38,607 bases of DNA from a virus, in the IMG/VR virus record IMGVR_UViG_3300043425_000405, positions 1 to 38,607 of that record; one strand, written 5' to 3'. The notes below the pieces were generated by a model. That model was given only the letters and a program-made list of their open reading frames with translations. It ran no database searches and was not told where the DNA came from. A program made the position numbers and the translations under genes. Every line of letters starts with the position of its first letter. Position 1 is the first letter of the stretch. This document shows, in pieces, positions 5,803 through 14,547 of this stretch.

Positions 5803-8145
5803 TCAATTCTTGCCTATCGACGGCATAATACTCGACTTAGGCAACTCTTCTGCCAAGCGGCGCAAGTCTGATTTGTTCCGCTGGCGCACGTCAGGCGCGG
5901 CGAAGATGTGCTTCTTTGTGGGATACTCCACAGAGTGAACGCGGCCTATGTCAACCCATCCAGCTTCCTTTAGAGCGTGTAGGAGCGCCGCCTGTGGTAT
6001 CTTCACGCCAGCAGGCACGTTGATTGCCAGCGCGTCACAGATACGATGGAACGGGCCGCCGATCACGCCATTGGCGAACACACCCGCCTTCTCGCGCATC
6101 ATGTCTACCAGATAGCTTTCGGCAACGCTCATGCCATGCTCGACCATGTTCAGTTTCCATTCGGTCACTGGCGGCGCAGCCGCAGGGTTGAACGCCGACA
6201 CGTCGCGTTGATGGAGCCAAGCGGCGCACTTCTCATAGCCGCCGTTCTTATACCACGCCCACAGCTTGTCCGCTGCGGCTGGAGCCATGCGCGGCGCGTG
6301 CGTCCACACGCAGAACCACCGCCTGTCCTGTGTCGGCAGCGTGATGGGCAGCGGATCGTTCGTGTAAGCGATGACCATCAGGCGGTTCACCAGTTCGTAA
6401 GGGTGCATCCCCTTGCGGTTGACTGTCAACGTCTCAGGCGGCGCAGCGATGAGCGGCTTCAGCTTGTTAGCCATAGCGCGGCGCTCTCGTGCCTCTGGTT
6501 CCTTCAACTCGTTCAGGATGACAACCTCAGCCTCAAGCGAATAGCCCCACTGGCTGTCCAACCCGCCAGCCTCAATGACTGACCTGTTGCGCCAATGCTT
6601 GCCGCCCAGCGCCCACAGGAACGGCTGGAACATACTGTCCTTACCGACGCCTTCATCGCCGCCGATTAGGATGGCATGGTTAATCTTGACGTTGGGATGC
6701 TGTATCTTGAACGCCATAGCGTTAAGGATGTGGTCTAGTTCTTTGTCATCAGCCACCAAATCGCGGCAATGCTGAAGCCACGGCTCAACGTCATGATCGG
6801 CGATTGCATCGCTGTCTGACACGTCAGGGCGCCCGTCTGTCCACCTGTTGCCGTAGACAAGCCCGTCACGCGTCACCAACACGTCATCGCCAGCGGCGAA
6901 CGTCACCGCCGACAGCGCAGGAGCGCCGCGATCTTGACGGCGCTCATCATAATAGATGGACGCCTGCACGCGCTGGGTCTTTTTGTGGATGGAGCGGCAT
7001 TCAACGTGACGGAACAGCGCGTTAAAGACGTTGCGGGCTATCTCTTGACGCGTCACCATGTCAAAATAGCAGTCATCGGACTGGATATAAGCGAAACGCT
7101 CGAACCATTCGTTTTGTTCCAGCCGTCCGGCTTCTTTCTTTTCAACCTCACGCACACGCGCTGCGGCCTCATCAGGAAAGGCATCATTCGGCGCGATCTT
7201 GTCATACATCGACGCCAGACGTTCGGCGATGAGTTCGTCACGCAATCCCGGAGTTACCTTCGGGCCACCATTGTTGTCTACCCAATCAAGAAAGGCGCGG
7301 CTGTCTAGGTCTTGGCAATGCCCGTGGTAGCAGCAAAACGAGCGGTCGAGCGGCTTGTAGCGCGCCTCAACCATGCCGTCGCTGTGTTGCTCATAGTTAG
7401 GACAAACGATGCCGCACCAGCCGTCAGCATTAGGTGCGCTAAGAACTAGGCTGTTTTCGTTTAGCCATGTCAGGACGTTGTCAAGGCCATTGTCGCGCAA
7501 CTGCACCGTTTTATACTCGGCTGTGTCGCCTTCCTGTGGCGTGACGCCCAGCGCCGCGCATATTTCATCCAGCGTGTATTCACGCTCAGGGTGGAACTCG
7601 ACCAGCCGCGCCGGAAAGTTATTGCGCCCGCGCTTCAGGTTGACGCTGCCGGGTATACGACAGTTGCGGACGGCGTTAGTCGCGCCGGGATCGGTGTAGC
7701 CAGCATCCGCGATGGCCTTGATGGCCGCGCAGAAGTCGCCTTTCTTTGGTTGGTCGCTGAACGCGTAGCCCCATTGGAACGAACCTTCGCTGGTTTCCAA
7801 CACCCATGTCGGGTCAAGCGGCGGCTCTTTTGATTTCGTGCCAACGTCATCCAGCATCATGAACAGGACATATTCGACGTTGCTCGACTTGGCGGACGGC
7901 TTGCCGTCTACAAAGCGGTCAACGATGAACGAGCCTGTGTTGATATACCACGCCTCGCCTTCTTTGATGCGTGCCTTGTCAGGCATGAACGCAGGAAAGG
8001 TGGCGGATGGCACGCCGTCAGCATGGTAGATGATGCTGCCATCAGCGTCATACTTGGGCTTCTGACGCAACAACAGCGCCGTCTCGCCAGTTTCGCTGGC
8101 TAGGCCGGTGACGTAATCTATAAACTTGATGCGATCCTCACTCAT
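5803..8145 (-). CDS. Primase-helicase (AEP-type primase + SF3/D5-like helicase)
   Basis: A replicative fusion of 780 aa. In numbering from the ATG at 8145: about residues 90-185 resemble a RepB/AEP-type primase, with an acidic LDD motif (~98-100) and RNCRIPGSVNLKRG (~160-173). A Cys/His cluster (CGIVCP...H and CCYHGHC, ~244-277) looks like a zinc site. The helicase has Walker A GGDEGVGKDS (~495-504), Walker B VVILNELKE (~541-549) and an SF3-like YTNDPLP...DRRWF motif (~594-610), as in DUF5906/D5-like helicases. The ATG at 8145 has an ideal AAGGAG seven bases upstream; an in-frame ATG at 8166 is seven residues longer. It should unwind and prime DNA for the adjacent polymerase. Confidence 0.9.
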   Translation of the reverse strand: MSEDRIKFIDYVTGLASETGETALLLRQKPKYDADGSIIYHADGVPSATFPAFMPDKARIKEGEAWYINTGSFIVDRFVDGKPSAKSSNVEYVLFMMLDDVGTKSKEPPLDPTWVLETSEGSFQWGYAFSDQPKKGDFCAAIKAIADAGYTDPGATNAVRNCRIPGSVNLKRGRNNFPARLVEFHPEREYTLDEICAALGVTPQEGDTAEYKTVQLRDNGLDNVLTWLNENSLVLSAPNADGWCGIVCPNYEQHSDGMVEARYKPLDRSFCCYHGHCQDLDSRAFLDWVDNNGGPKVTPGLRDELIAERLASMYDKIAPNDAFPDEAAARVREVEKKEAGRLEQNEWFERFAYIQSDDCYFDMVTRQEIARNVFNALFRHVECRSIHKKTQRVQASIYYDERRQDRGAPALSAVTFAAGDDVLVTRDGLVYGNRWTDGRPDVSDSDAIADHDVEPWLQHCRDLVADDKELDHILNAMAFKIQHPNVKINHAILIGGDEGVGKDSMFQPFLWALGGKHWRNRSVIEAGGLDSQWGYSLEAEVVILNELKEPEARERRAMANKLKPLIAAPPETLTVNRKGMHPYELVNRLMVIAYTNDPLPITLPTQDRRWFCVWTHAPRMAPAAADKLWAWYKNGGYEKCAAWLHQRDVSAFNPAAAPPVTEWKLNMVEHGMSVAESYLVDMMREKAGVFANGVIGGPFHRICDALAINVPAGVKIPQAALLHALKEAGWVDIGRVHSVEYPTKKHIFAAPDVRQRNKSDLRRLAEELPKSSIMPSIGKN

Positions 8146-8155
8146 CGCTTGCTCC

Positions 8156-10129
8156 TTATTTGCCATATCGTTCCATAACTGCCACTTCTGCGTTCAGGGG
8201 TAGCCCTGATGCCCAAGGTGGCGGCTCACACATAATCTGCACCAGCCGCGCTGCGGCGGCTTCGGCTTCATCCTCTGGCACTTCCAAGACGATTTCATCG
8301 TGGATGTGCAACACTACGTTGTCCAATCGACGCAAGGCGGAGCGCAGCAAGTCGTTGGCGACAGCCTGCGTGATGTTCTCACACGCCAGACCGCGCCACA
8401 GCCGCGCCCTCGGCCACTCTTTCGCATCTGCGGCTGGCTTCCATGAAGCCTTGGCATAGGTCAGATTGCCTTCTTCGTCAAAACGGGCGAAAGGATAACA
8501 TAACACACGTCCGGACGGAAGAGCATACCAAAGATGCAATCCATCAAATAAATATGTGACGCGGCCAACGGTGAACTCGCGGCCCTTGTTCCGCATGGCG
8601 CGCATATAGGTTTCCTCAAGGCCCGACCAATACGGCACGGCCCATTTGTTTGCCCTGCGCCATGCGTCTACCATGCGCTTTGCGTCGCTCTCCGACATGG
8701 TCAAGCCGTAGATGCGGCCCATGCTGGCGAACGCGCCGACGCCACCGGCAAAGCCGCACGCCAACTCCTGAACCTTGCCGATTTGGCGCTGGTCTTTATC
8801 GACCTCGTCATAGCCGACATGGAATGTCGCCATAGCGTTGTGCTTGTAAACGTCCTCACCCTTGGCGAAGATATCCAGCTTGTTTGCGCCGAAGGTGCTG
8901 TTGGACGCCCACGGCGTGACGCGCGCTTCGATAGCAGCCCAGTCAGCGACGATGAGCCGCTTGCCTTTGTCGGCCATCAGCGCAGGGCGTAGCATACCTT
9001 TCAACACGTCCGTCACGCGGCGACCATGCTCAGGGACTATTCTGTGGCCGCGCACCATAGCCTGCCGCACTAATGCCGGGTCATCGGCACATTTTCTTGG
9101 GAAGTTGTGGACCTGAAGCCCAAATGACGAAGCACGGCCAGTAGCGCTGCCTCCTGCAAATACGAACGCTCCTCTAACACGAAAATCTTCCTCATCAGCG
9201 AGCGCCGCCGCACGCTCGAACTTTGCAACGGACGATGCCCACAAATCGTCCGCGCACTGGATAACCTCCGCAACTTCTGCCGGTACTTCATCTGGGTTCT
9301 CCTCCGCCAACGCGAGCAAATTAGCGCGCACGTTCTTGTCAATAGATAGCTTGGCTTCGCCGTCTTTGTAAATGGTCGCCAGTTCGAGCGCCTGCGGCCC
9401 TACACGGTCCAACACCCATTTACGCATCTTCGGGCTGCGGACGGACGTTATCTCGCCCTGCGTCACCTCTGCGACGATGTCTTGTATCTCGACCATCTCT
9501 TCTTGTGCGTAGCGCACAGCGGCCAGCGCCAGCGGCCTGTCGAGCAGGACGCCACGGTCATTGATGCGTTCGTTGGTGTGATAGTCGGCCAACTCATCCG
9601 CCGACAGCGGACGCTGCGCCTGCGCGATAGCGCGCATGGCACGGACATCCTGCGCTCCGTATTCACGAAACTCATCAAATAGGGCTGGATCGTCGCTATA
9701 CGGCGGTATGCACAGTTGCCGGATAAGCTGTTTACCGCGATGGTCTTTTTTCATTGATGCACCCATAAACCGGCCAGCATCTTCAAGACTACCGGGCGCA
9801 CAGTTGGCCCGCGACTGCGCGGCAGTGCAATACCATTGCTCTATGCGAGGGGTAGGGACGCCGTAATCAGGGCAAACCACATACTCAAATATGAGACGAT
9901 CAAAGCCAGCGTTATGGAAGCGCAGTTGGCCTCCGTCGCGGATATGTTGTTTGACGCGTTCAGGAAAAGGTTTGCCGCACGACGGCCACCATTCACCTAC
10001 ATCTTCATCACCAAAAGCCCAGTTGAACAGTATCAACTGCGTAGACGGGTGTTGAGCGTAATTATATGAACCTGACACAGGCAGGTTACATTCGCTGCGG
10101 GTTTCCGTGTCGCCCCAAAGAATAATCAT
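8156..10129 (-). CDS. DNA polymerase, family A, with 3'-5' exonuclease
   Basis: 657 aa. N-terminal DEDD exonuclease: D7-T-E9 (motif I), N73/D77 (motif II), Y157...D161 (motif III). Polymerase motif A is DWAAIEAR (D396), motif B is RQIGKVQELACGFAGG (R448, K452) and motif C is HDE (H610-E612), so all catalytic residues are present. There is no 5'-3' exonuclease domain. The start overlaps the stop of the HNH gene (ATGA) with AAAGG upstream. This is the phage replicative polymerase, acting with the downstream primase-helicase. Confidence 0.97.
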   Translation of the reverse strand: MIILWGDTETRSECNLPVSGSYNYAQHPSTQLILFNWAFGDEDVGEWWPSCGKPFPERVKQHIRDGGQLRFHNAGFDRLIFEYVVCPDYGVPTPRIEQWYCTAAQSRANCAPGSLEDAGRFMGASMKKDHRGKQLIRQLCIPPYSDDPALFDEFREYGAQDVRAMRAIAQAQRPLSADELADYHTNERINDRGVLLDRPLALAAVRYAQEEMVEIQDIVAEVTQGEITSVRSPKMRKWVLDRVGPQALELATIYKDGEAKLSIDKNVRANLLALAEENPDEVPAEVAEVIQCADDLWASSVAKFERAAALADEEDFRVRGAFVFAGGSATGRASSFGLQVHNFPRKCADDPALVRQAMVRGHRIVPEHGRRVTDVLKGMLRPALMADKGKRLIVADWAAIEARVTPWASNSTFGANKLDIFAKGEDVYKHNAMATFHVGYDEVDKDQRQIGKVQELACGFAGGVGAFASMGRIYGLTMSESDAKRMVDAWRRANKWAVPYWSGLEETYMRAMRNKGREFTVGRVTYLFDGLHLWYALPSGRVLCYPFARFDEEGNLTYAKASWKPAADAKEWPRARLWRGLACENITQAVANDLLRSALRRLDNVVLHIHDEIVLEVPEDEAEAAAARLVQIMCEPPPWASGLPLNAEVAVMERYGK

Positions 10130-10506
10130 AACGCACCTTTGCGCTTAGTATGCCAGTGCCTGTTTTCGTATGTGTGGACGCGATGACAGTTGGCGCAAAG
10201 CACGTCGCATTTTTCTATTTCAGTCAGCAGTTTTGCCTTTGCCACTTTTGGGTCTTGGCTAACATTAAATAATTTTTCACCGCGCACATGATTAAAGTCA
10301 AGCGCCGCTGGGTGCGCGTTATACCCACACAAGCAGCAACCTTTCGCCATTTTGACGCTGTCTATCAACGCCCGCCGTCCGCTTTGAAAAGCGCGGGTTC
10401 TAGCTACTTTTGATGGTGATTTTCGCTGACAGCGTATTGAGCAATACATCTGCCAAGGTCGAGCCGGTGTAAACTCACTGGCGCAGGTTAAGCAATTTTT
10501 AGACAT
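10126..10506 (-). CDS. HNH endonuclease
   Basis: 126 aa. An N-terminal zinc-like pair (CLTC near residue 5, CSIRC near 22) is followed by a basic linker and an HNH core: CCLCG, LDFNHV, then DVLCANCHRVHTYE. The CxxC pairs and the His residues match the zinc-finger HNH family. The ATG at 10506 is chosen over an upstream GTG (10548), which lies inside a hairpin. It may be a homing-type nuclease within the replication operon, since it sits between two replication genes, or it may act in DNA processing. Confidence 0.88.
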   Translation of the reverse strand: MSKNCLTCASEFTPARPWQMYCSIRCQRKSPSKVARTRAFQSGRRALIDSVKMAKGCCLCGYNAHPAALDFNHVRGEKLFNVSQDPKVAKAKLLTEIEKCDVLCANCHRVHTYENRHWHTKRKGAL

Positions 10507-10532
10507 AGAAGTTCTCACTCTTCTGCTACTCA

Positions 10533-10555
10533 CCGGAGCGCCCAACACGCTCCGG
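10533..10555 (-). promoter_or_regulatory. Intergenic hairpin before HNH gene
   Basis: CCGGAGCG (10533-10540) pairs with CGCTCCGG (10548-10555) around a 7-base loop. On the - strand no U-tract follows, so it is more likely an RNA processing or stability element, or a weak attenuator that lowers nuclease expression, than a full terminator. Confidence 0.55.
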
Positions 10556-10568
10556 CTTTCGCACCCCC

Positions 10569-11231
10569 TTAGGCTACGCGACGACGACGGCGCGCGCCTT
10601 CAGCGGCTTCAGGTTCAGCGGCGACTTCCGATTCCGCGTCATCTGATGGCTTAACCGTATCGGTGTCCATCGACACCCAATCGGTAATCTGAAAGATAGG
10701 CGTGTAGATGCGCCCATAAGTCTTATGTTGATAATGCTCAGATGTCAGCGAGAGCAACGGCACAGGCTTAGTTTGGTCCTTGTCCACCTGATCGGCGATG
10801 GCGACTGCCAATGCCTGCACAGCGCGTTTGCCGCCGACTGACGTAGCCGTGAAGCGCGCCTGCATATCCTTGTCTTCGCCGTTCGTGCAAACCAGCATCA
10901 TGCCGACTTGCATTTCCCAGCCGCGCGTTGCGCCTGCGGGAGCCGGTTCCAACTCTGGCAGCGGTTCTGACACTGGCACCAGTTTTTCAGCCAGCACTTC
11001 GCCGTTACCCCATGCGATGTAGCCGTGAACGAACGAAAACGGGTTAGCGGCCCACAGGCTGTCTTCCTCGACTTCGGTTTGGTCTGCACCGAAAACCCAA
11101 TGGCCCGTCTTGTCCATCTTCAGGATGACTGTGCCACCAGCGCCAACTTCGGACTGGATGGAGCGCAGCGCGCCGGAGAGGGACTGAACGGACGGCAAGT
11201 TAGCGCCACCAAAAGTAGTGATATTCGACAT
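10569..11231 (-). CDS. Unknown replication-operon protein (220 aa), possible ssDNA-binding protein
   Basis: Lies between the Cas4-like nuclease and the HNH/polymerase genes. Sequence: a glycine-rich start, a beta-rich central region (about 45-185), an acidic tail and a terminal RRRRRVA. In Firmicute and other prophages a DUF2800 nuclease is often followed by a small ssDNA-binding-type gene (DUF2815), then PolA; the position here suggests the same job, but I see no clear similarity to DUF2815. AAAGGTACAATACA precedes the ATG. Function is inferred from position only. Confidence 0.65.
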   Translation of the reverse strand: MSNITTFGGANLPSVQSLSGALRSIQSEVGAGGTVILKMDKTGHWVFGADQTEVEEDSLWAANPFSFVHGYIAWGNGEVLAEKLVPVSEPLPELEPAPAGATRGWEMQVGMMLVCTNGEDKDMQARFTATSVGGKRAVQALAVAIADQVDKDQTKPVPLLSLTSEHYQHKTYGRIYTPIFQITDWVSMDTDTVKPSDDAESEVAAEPEAAEGARRRRRVA

Positions 11232-11249
11232 TGTATTGTACCTTTCTGT

Positions 11250-12371
11250 TTACTGGATTTTAGACATAGCTTTGGTGAGCGTCTGTCCGATTTGCAAAAC
11301 CGCTGGCCGAGGGTCATCCTCCGGCGCAAGGGTAGAGCCTGTGGAGACAGCGGCAACTAAGTCCGCTGGCAATTCTATCTTGACTTTCTTCAAAGCCTTT
11401 TCCGCTTGGGCCGGTGACAGCGGCTTGGGGTCGCCCCATGCTTCTATACCCGCTTGGGTCATAAATGCTACAGCTTTATCTTCATCTGTCCACTGTCTTG
11501 TGGCGCGTTTGTTGACTAGCTTCCAGCCGGGGACTTTACGGCCTTCTTCCAGAAGCCCGTGCGCCATCTGCTGCACATCCTTGATGAACGCTTCGATCAG
11601 CGGCGCCTGTTCCAGATAGTGTGCAATCTGGTCAATCGGCAGCGCATCCAGCTTGGCTTTCAGCGCGCGGTCTACAGCGCCCGTCATCACAGGGCAGATG
11701 GGCTTGGCCGCGCACCACTTGCAATGGTCGCCTGATGCCAACGGCGCGTCTGGCCGCATGGCAATCTTGACGGCAGCGGCAAGTTCTTTCTCAAACGCGT
11801 CAACGCGCGCAAGGTCTGTCACCCAACGCTTGACGTAGGGCGGCTGCACAATAATCAGTTCGACTTCTTTTGCGTCTTTGAAAGCCCATGCCGTATCCGC
11901 CGTGCGTTTAGCAGCCGCAGCGTAGAAGAGTAGCTGCGCGTTTTCTTCGACTTCGACAGCCACGCCATCGCCAAACTTCCAATCCAGAACAATCGCTCGA
12001 TCACCAATGCGACCAAGAAGATCGGTAGAACCAAAAACGTCAGGCAGAAAATCACCAAAACCAACCCTGCTCTCAACAGCATATTCCATCTCCCCCTTGG
12101 GGTCTACATCGTCCAACGCGCGCAGCGCCGGTATCAGCTTATCATCAACCAGTGCTTCGGTCAGCACGGTCTTTTCATAGGCGGTGCCGACCATGCTGTA
12201 CGGGTCAATGTCACGCTCTAATATGGTGGCTATAGTATCATGCAGGAGCGTGCCTTCGTCGGCGTAGCTGCTGCTGGGCTTCGGCGGTACGGTGTCCACC
12301 AGCGCCACGCTGCCGGGGCAGGCGATGACGCGCTTGGCGGTAGAGCCGCCGACTATCTTACTATGTTGCAT
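11250..12371 (-). CDS. DUF2800/Cas4-like PD-(D/E)XK nuclease
   Basis: 373 aa from the ATG at 12371 (leader GAGTGAGG). The N-terminus has AKRVIACPGS (Cys about residue 18), then GTLLHD. The catalytic core is VLDWKFGDG (D and K of PD-(D/E)XK), followed by ENAQLLFYA. Near residue 225, DHCKWCAAKPIC gives three more cysteines, so with the N-terminal Cys a Fe-S cluster as in Cas4/AddB is likely. Probably a 5'- or 3'-acting exonuclease for recombination or replication of phage DNA. First gene of the replication operon, divergent from the VRR-NUC gene. Confidence 0.85.
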   Translation of the reverse strand: MQHSKIVGGSTAKRVIACPGSVALVDTVPPKPSSSYADEGTLLHDTIATILERDIDPYSMVGTAYEKTVLTEALVDDKLIPALRALDDVDPKGEMEYAVESRVGFGDFLPDVFGSTDLLGRIGDRAIVLDWKFGDGVAVEVEENAQLLFYAAAAKRTADTAWAFKDAKEVELIIVQPPYVKRWVTDLARVDAFEKELAAAVKIAMRPDAPLASGDHCKWCAAKPICPVMTGAVDRALKAKLDALPIDQIAHYLEQAPLIEAFIKDVQQMAHGLLEEGRKVPGWKLVNKRATRQWTDEDKAVAFMTQAGIEAWGDPKPLSPAQAEKALKKVKIELPADLVAAVSTGSTLAPEDDPRPAVLQIGQTLTKAMSKIQ

Positions 12372-12401
12372 ACTGTACCTCACTCTATTGTTTGAACCGC
12401 C

Positions 12402-12429
12402 ATAATACAGACAACAAAATTTGATGCAA
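12402..12429 (-). promoter_or_regulatory. Promoter of the replication operon
   Basis: On the - strand TTGCAT (12429-12424) and TATTAT (12407-12402) are separated by 16 bases. The predicted start lies about 24 bases upstream of the nuclease ATG. A second TTGCAT lies upstream (around 12438-12443), making a tandem TTGCA, a feature also seen at the late promoter. Confidence 0.7.
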
Positions 12430-12467
12430 CCCTTGAAATGCAAAAAATTTTGTAGTAGCGTTTTGCT

Positions 12468-12743
12468 ATGACTGAGAAAGAAATAGAGCGATACTTCTGC
12501 AAACGCGTGCGGGCGGCGGGCGGTTTCGCGTACAAATTCCGCAGCATCACGCAGGTCGGCGTCGCTGACCGCATAGCTTGTATGCCTAACGGCGAGGCTT
12601 GGTTCGTGGAACTGAAGCAGCCTAACGGTCGGCTGTCTGCGTTGCAGCGTATCTTTTCCGATGAGATGACGCACACCAAGCAACACTACGCCTGCCTGTG
12701 GTCAAAAGAGGATGTGGACGAATGGCTCAAACGCTTCAGCTAA
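12468..12743 (+). CDS. VRR-NUC domain nuclease
   Basis: 91 aa, a stand-alone VRR-NUC domain typical of phage. It shows GVADRIACMPNG (~31-42), FVELKQPNGRLSALQ (~46-60) with the catalytic E-x-K, and a C-terminal helix. Related nucleases act on structured DNA such as replication or recombination intermediates. There is no clear ribosome site before the ATG. A weak TTGAAA-17-TAGCGT pair (12433-12461) would place transcription near the ATG. Its end overlaps the helicase start by 22 bases. Confidence 0.9.
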   Translation: MTEKEIERYFCKRVRAAGGFAYKFRSITQVGVADRIACMPNGEAWFVELKQPNGRLSALQRIFSDEMTHTKQHYACLWSKEDVDEWLKRFS

Positions 12744-14038
12744 GGCCATATCAGGAGCAGGCAGCGACGTTTCTGTATGAGAACGACCGTGCCATGATCC
12801 TTGCGCCCGTCGGCGCGGGCAAGACCGCCATTACCTTGACGGCGATGGACGAGATGCTGCGCGACGGTCATGTCAAACGCTGGCTGGTGGTAGCGCCTAA
12901 GCGCGTCTGCACGGACGTGTGGCCGGTGGAAGCACCGAAATGGTCTGGCATCACTCCGGCGCTGGCTGTCGGCACGCCAGTGCAAAGGGTGGATGCGTTG
13001 CGGAGTGACGCCAGTGTGGTCGTCATTAACTATGACAACCTAGATAAGCTAGAGGATTTATCGAGTTTCGATGGAGTTGTGTTTGACGAACTGACGCGGC
13101 TGAAAAACCCGTCCGGCAAACGCTTTAAGGCGCTGGAGAAAATGATGACTACGATGAGTGTGCGTTGGGGGTTGACAGGTTCGTTTACATCGAACGGGCT
13201 TGAGGATGTTTTTGGTCAGTGCAAAATCATTGACCAAGGGTTGTTGGGCCGCGCCAAGGGTGCGTTCCTGCAACAGTATTTCATCTGCACCAACCGAGAG
13301 TTCGGCCAGTGGGTACCGGCAGCCGGTGCGCTCGAACAGGTGATGGCGCGGATCAAACCGGCGACGTTCGTGCTGGAGCCGGGCGAGTACAAGGACAAGC
13401 TGCCGCCGTGTCACGTCACAGAGTTGCGCGTCGCGCTGGATGACCGCAAGCCATACGAAAAGATGAAGCGTGAGTATGTGGTGCGCTTCGGCGATGACCA
13501 GATCGTCGCGCAGAACGCAGCGTCGGTGACGACCAAGCTGCAACAGATGGCGTCCGGCTTTGTCTACAACCGCGACGCGGGCACGCCGTCCATCTGGTTC
13601 AGCAGCCACAAGTTCGACCGGCTGGAAGAGTTGCTGGCGGAGAACCAACGGGCCAATACCATCGTCGCCTACACCTATCAGGAAGAGTTGGCGGAACTGA
13701 AGCGCCGCTTCCCGCACGCAAAGACGATGGATGACCCGAACGTCATCGAACATTGGAACGCAGGTCAGGTCGAGTTGCTGTTGGTCCACCCTAAGTCGGC
13801 TGGGCATGGGCTGAACCTACAGCACGGCGGATGCCACATGGTGTTCTTGTCGCTGCCGTGGTCGCTGGAACTGTACGAACAGACAGTCGGGCGCCTGCAC
13901 CGCAGCGGCCAGACCAAGGATGTCTGGGTCTACGTTATGCTGACCGAGAAAAGTATTGACGAACGCATATGGGCGGCGCTGCACGACAAGCGTGCGGTGT
14001 CCGACATAGCATTAGAGGAATTGAAAGATGCAAACTAA
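12722..14038 (+). CDS. SNF2/DEAD-type superfamily 2 helicase
   Basis: 438 aa. Motifs: I APVGAGKTA (28-36), II DELT (122-125, DExx form), III LTGSF (~150), then motif V GHGLNLQH and VI QTVGRLHRSGQ in the C-terminal domain. The LYEQTVGRLHRSGQT signature is typical of SNF2-type phage helicases. The start 12722 (GTGGACGA upstream) is preferred over 12698. SNF2-like helicases following a VRR-NUC gene are common phage neighbours, implying a joint role in remodelling replication intermediates. Confidence 0.93.
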   Translation: MAQTLQLRPYQEQAATFLYENDRAMILAPVGAGKTAITLTAMDEMLRDGHVKRWLVVAPKRVCTDVWPVEAPKWSGITPALAVGTPVQRVDALRSDASVVVINYDNLDKLEDLSSFDGVVFDELTRLKNPSGKRFKALEKMMTTMSVRWGLTGSFTSNGLEDVFGQCKIIDQGLLGRAKGAFLQQYFICTNREFGQWVPAAGALEQVMARIKPATFVLEPGEYKDKLPPCHVTELRVALDDRKPYEKMKREYVVRFGDDQIVAQNAASVTTKLQQMASGFVYNRDAGTPSIWFSSHKFDRLEELLAENQRANTIVAYTYQEELAELKRRFPHAKTMDDPNVIEHWNAGQVELLLVHPKSAGHGLNLQHGGCHMVFLSLPWSLELYEQTVGRLHRSGQTKDVWVYVMLTEKSIDERIWAALHDKRAVSDIALEELKDAN

Positions 14039-14231
14039 ATTTTTTAAATACACCTGCCATTCCGTGACCGACGAAGGCGCGCGGCTGGTCGGCTATTTCG
14101 GCATGGGTGTTGAAGACCGCCCGCCAGCAATCGTAATGAAAGGAACCGACATAAAACAAGGCGACGAAGTAGAGTTGGCGTTTGTGCATCATCCGGCAAC
14201 GACAAATCAAATTTTAGGGATTGAAAAATGA
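14028..14231 (+). CDS. Small protein (67 aa), unknown
   Basis: Overlaps the helicase end by 11 bases, with GAGGAA upstream. Predicted beta-rich (KYTCHSVTDEGARLVGYFGM at residues 7-26). Coupled to the next gene by ATGA. Function unknown, but likely part of the nuclease-helicase operon. Confidence 0.7.
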   Translation: MQTKFFKYTCHSVTDEGARLVGYFGMGVEDRPPAIVMKGTDIKQGDEVELAFVHHPATTNQILGIEK

Positions 14232-14419
14232 GTAAACTGAACTGGCGGTCGATGATTGCCGTGCTGTCTGACCTTACGGAAGAGCAGCTAAAGGCGGCGC
14301 TGGACGCTGAACTGAAGACGCACAAGCGGCCTGCCATCGCTCGGCGGCTGCACCAGCGCTACTCCGCCATGCGGACGGCGCGGGAGCGCGTCGAACTTTT
14401 GAAAGGCTTGAAGAAATGA
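14228..14419 (+). CDS. Small basic helical protein (63 aa), unknown
   Basis: ATGA-coupled to the gene before. Predicted helix-rich with many Lys/Arg (ELKTHKRPAIARRLHQRY near residue 28), which could bind nucleic acid. It is coupled in turn to a further small gene at 14416. Function unknown. Confidence 0.7.
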   Translation: MSKLNWRSMIAVLSDLTEEQLKAALDAELKTHKRPAIARRLHQRYSAMRTARERVELLKGLKK

Positions 14420-14547
14420 CAGATCATGCGGCAGCGACAGTCGAGGCGTTAGAAAAGGTGCTTGCGTTGCTGCGGGCAGGTCATGCGCCAGAAGACTTAG
14501 GTGAGGCAGTCATACTACTGGGCCGCTTGATGGCCCGGCGCACCTAG
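14416..14547 (+). CDS. Small helical protein (43 aa)
   Basis: Starts in the ATGA of the previous stop. It is predicted helical with leucine and alanine (LEKVLALLRAGHAPEDLGEA). Its last 33 bases overlap the end of the convergent metallophosphoesterase gene, so the two mRNAs could pair. No terminator is visible here. Function unknown. Confidence 0.6.
   Translation: MTDHAAATVEALEKVLALLRAGHAPEDLGEAVILLGRLMARRT

Noticed and set aside
10507-10548. Longer HNH protein starting at GTG 10548
   Set aside because: The GTG lies inside a stem-loop; the ATG at 10506 has GAGTGAG upstream.
13058-13807. Minus-strand ORF of 249 aa inside the SNF2 helicase gene
   Set aside because: It lies antisense to a gene with all helicase motifs, has no known domain and lacks neighbours on that strand; a shadow of GC-rich codons.
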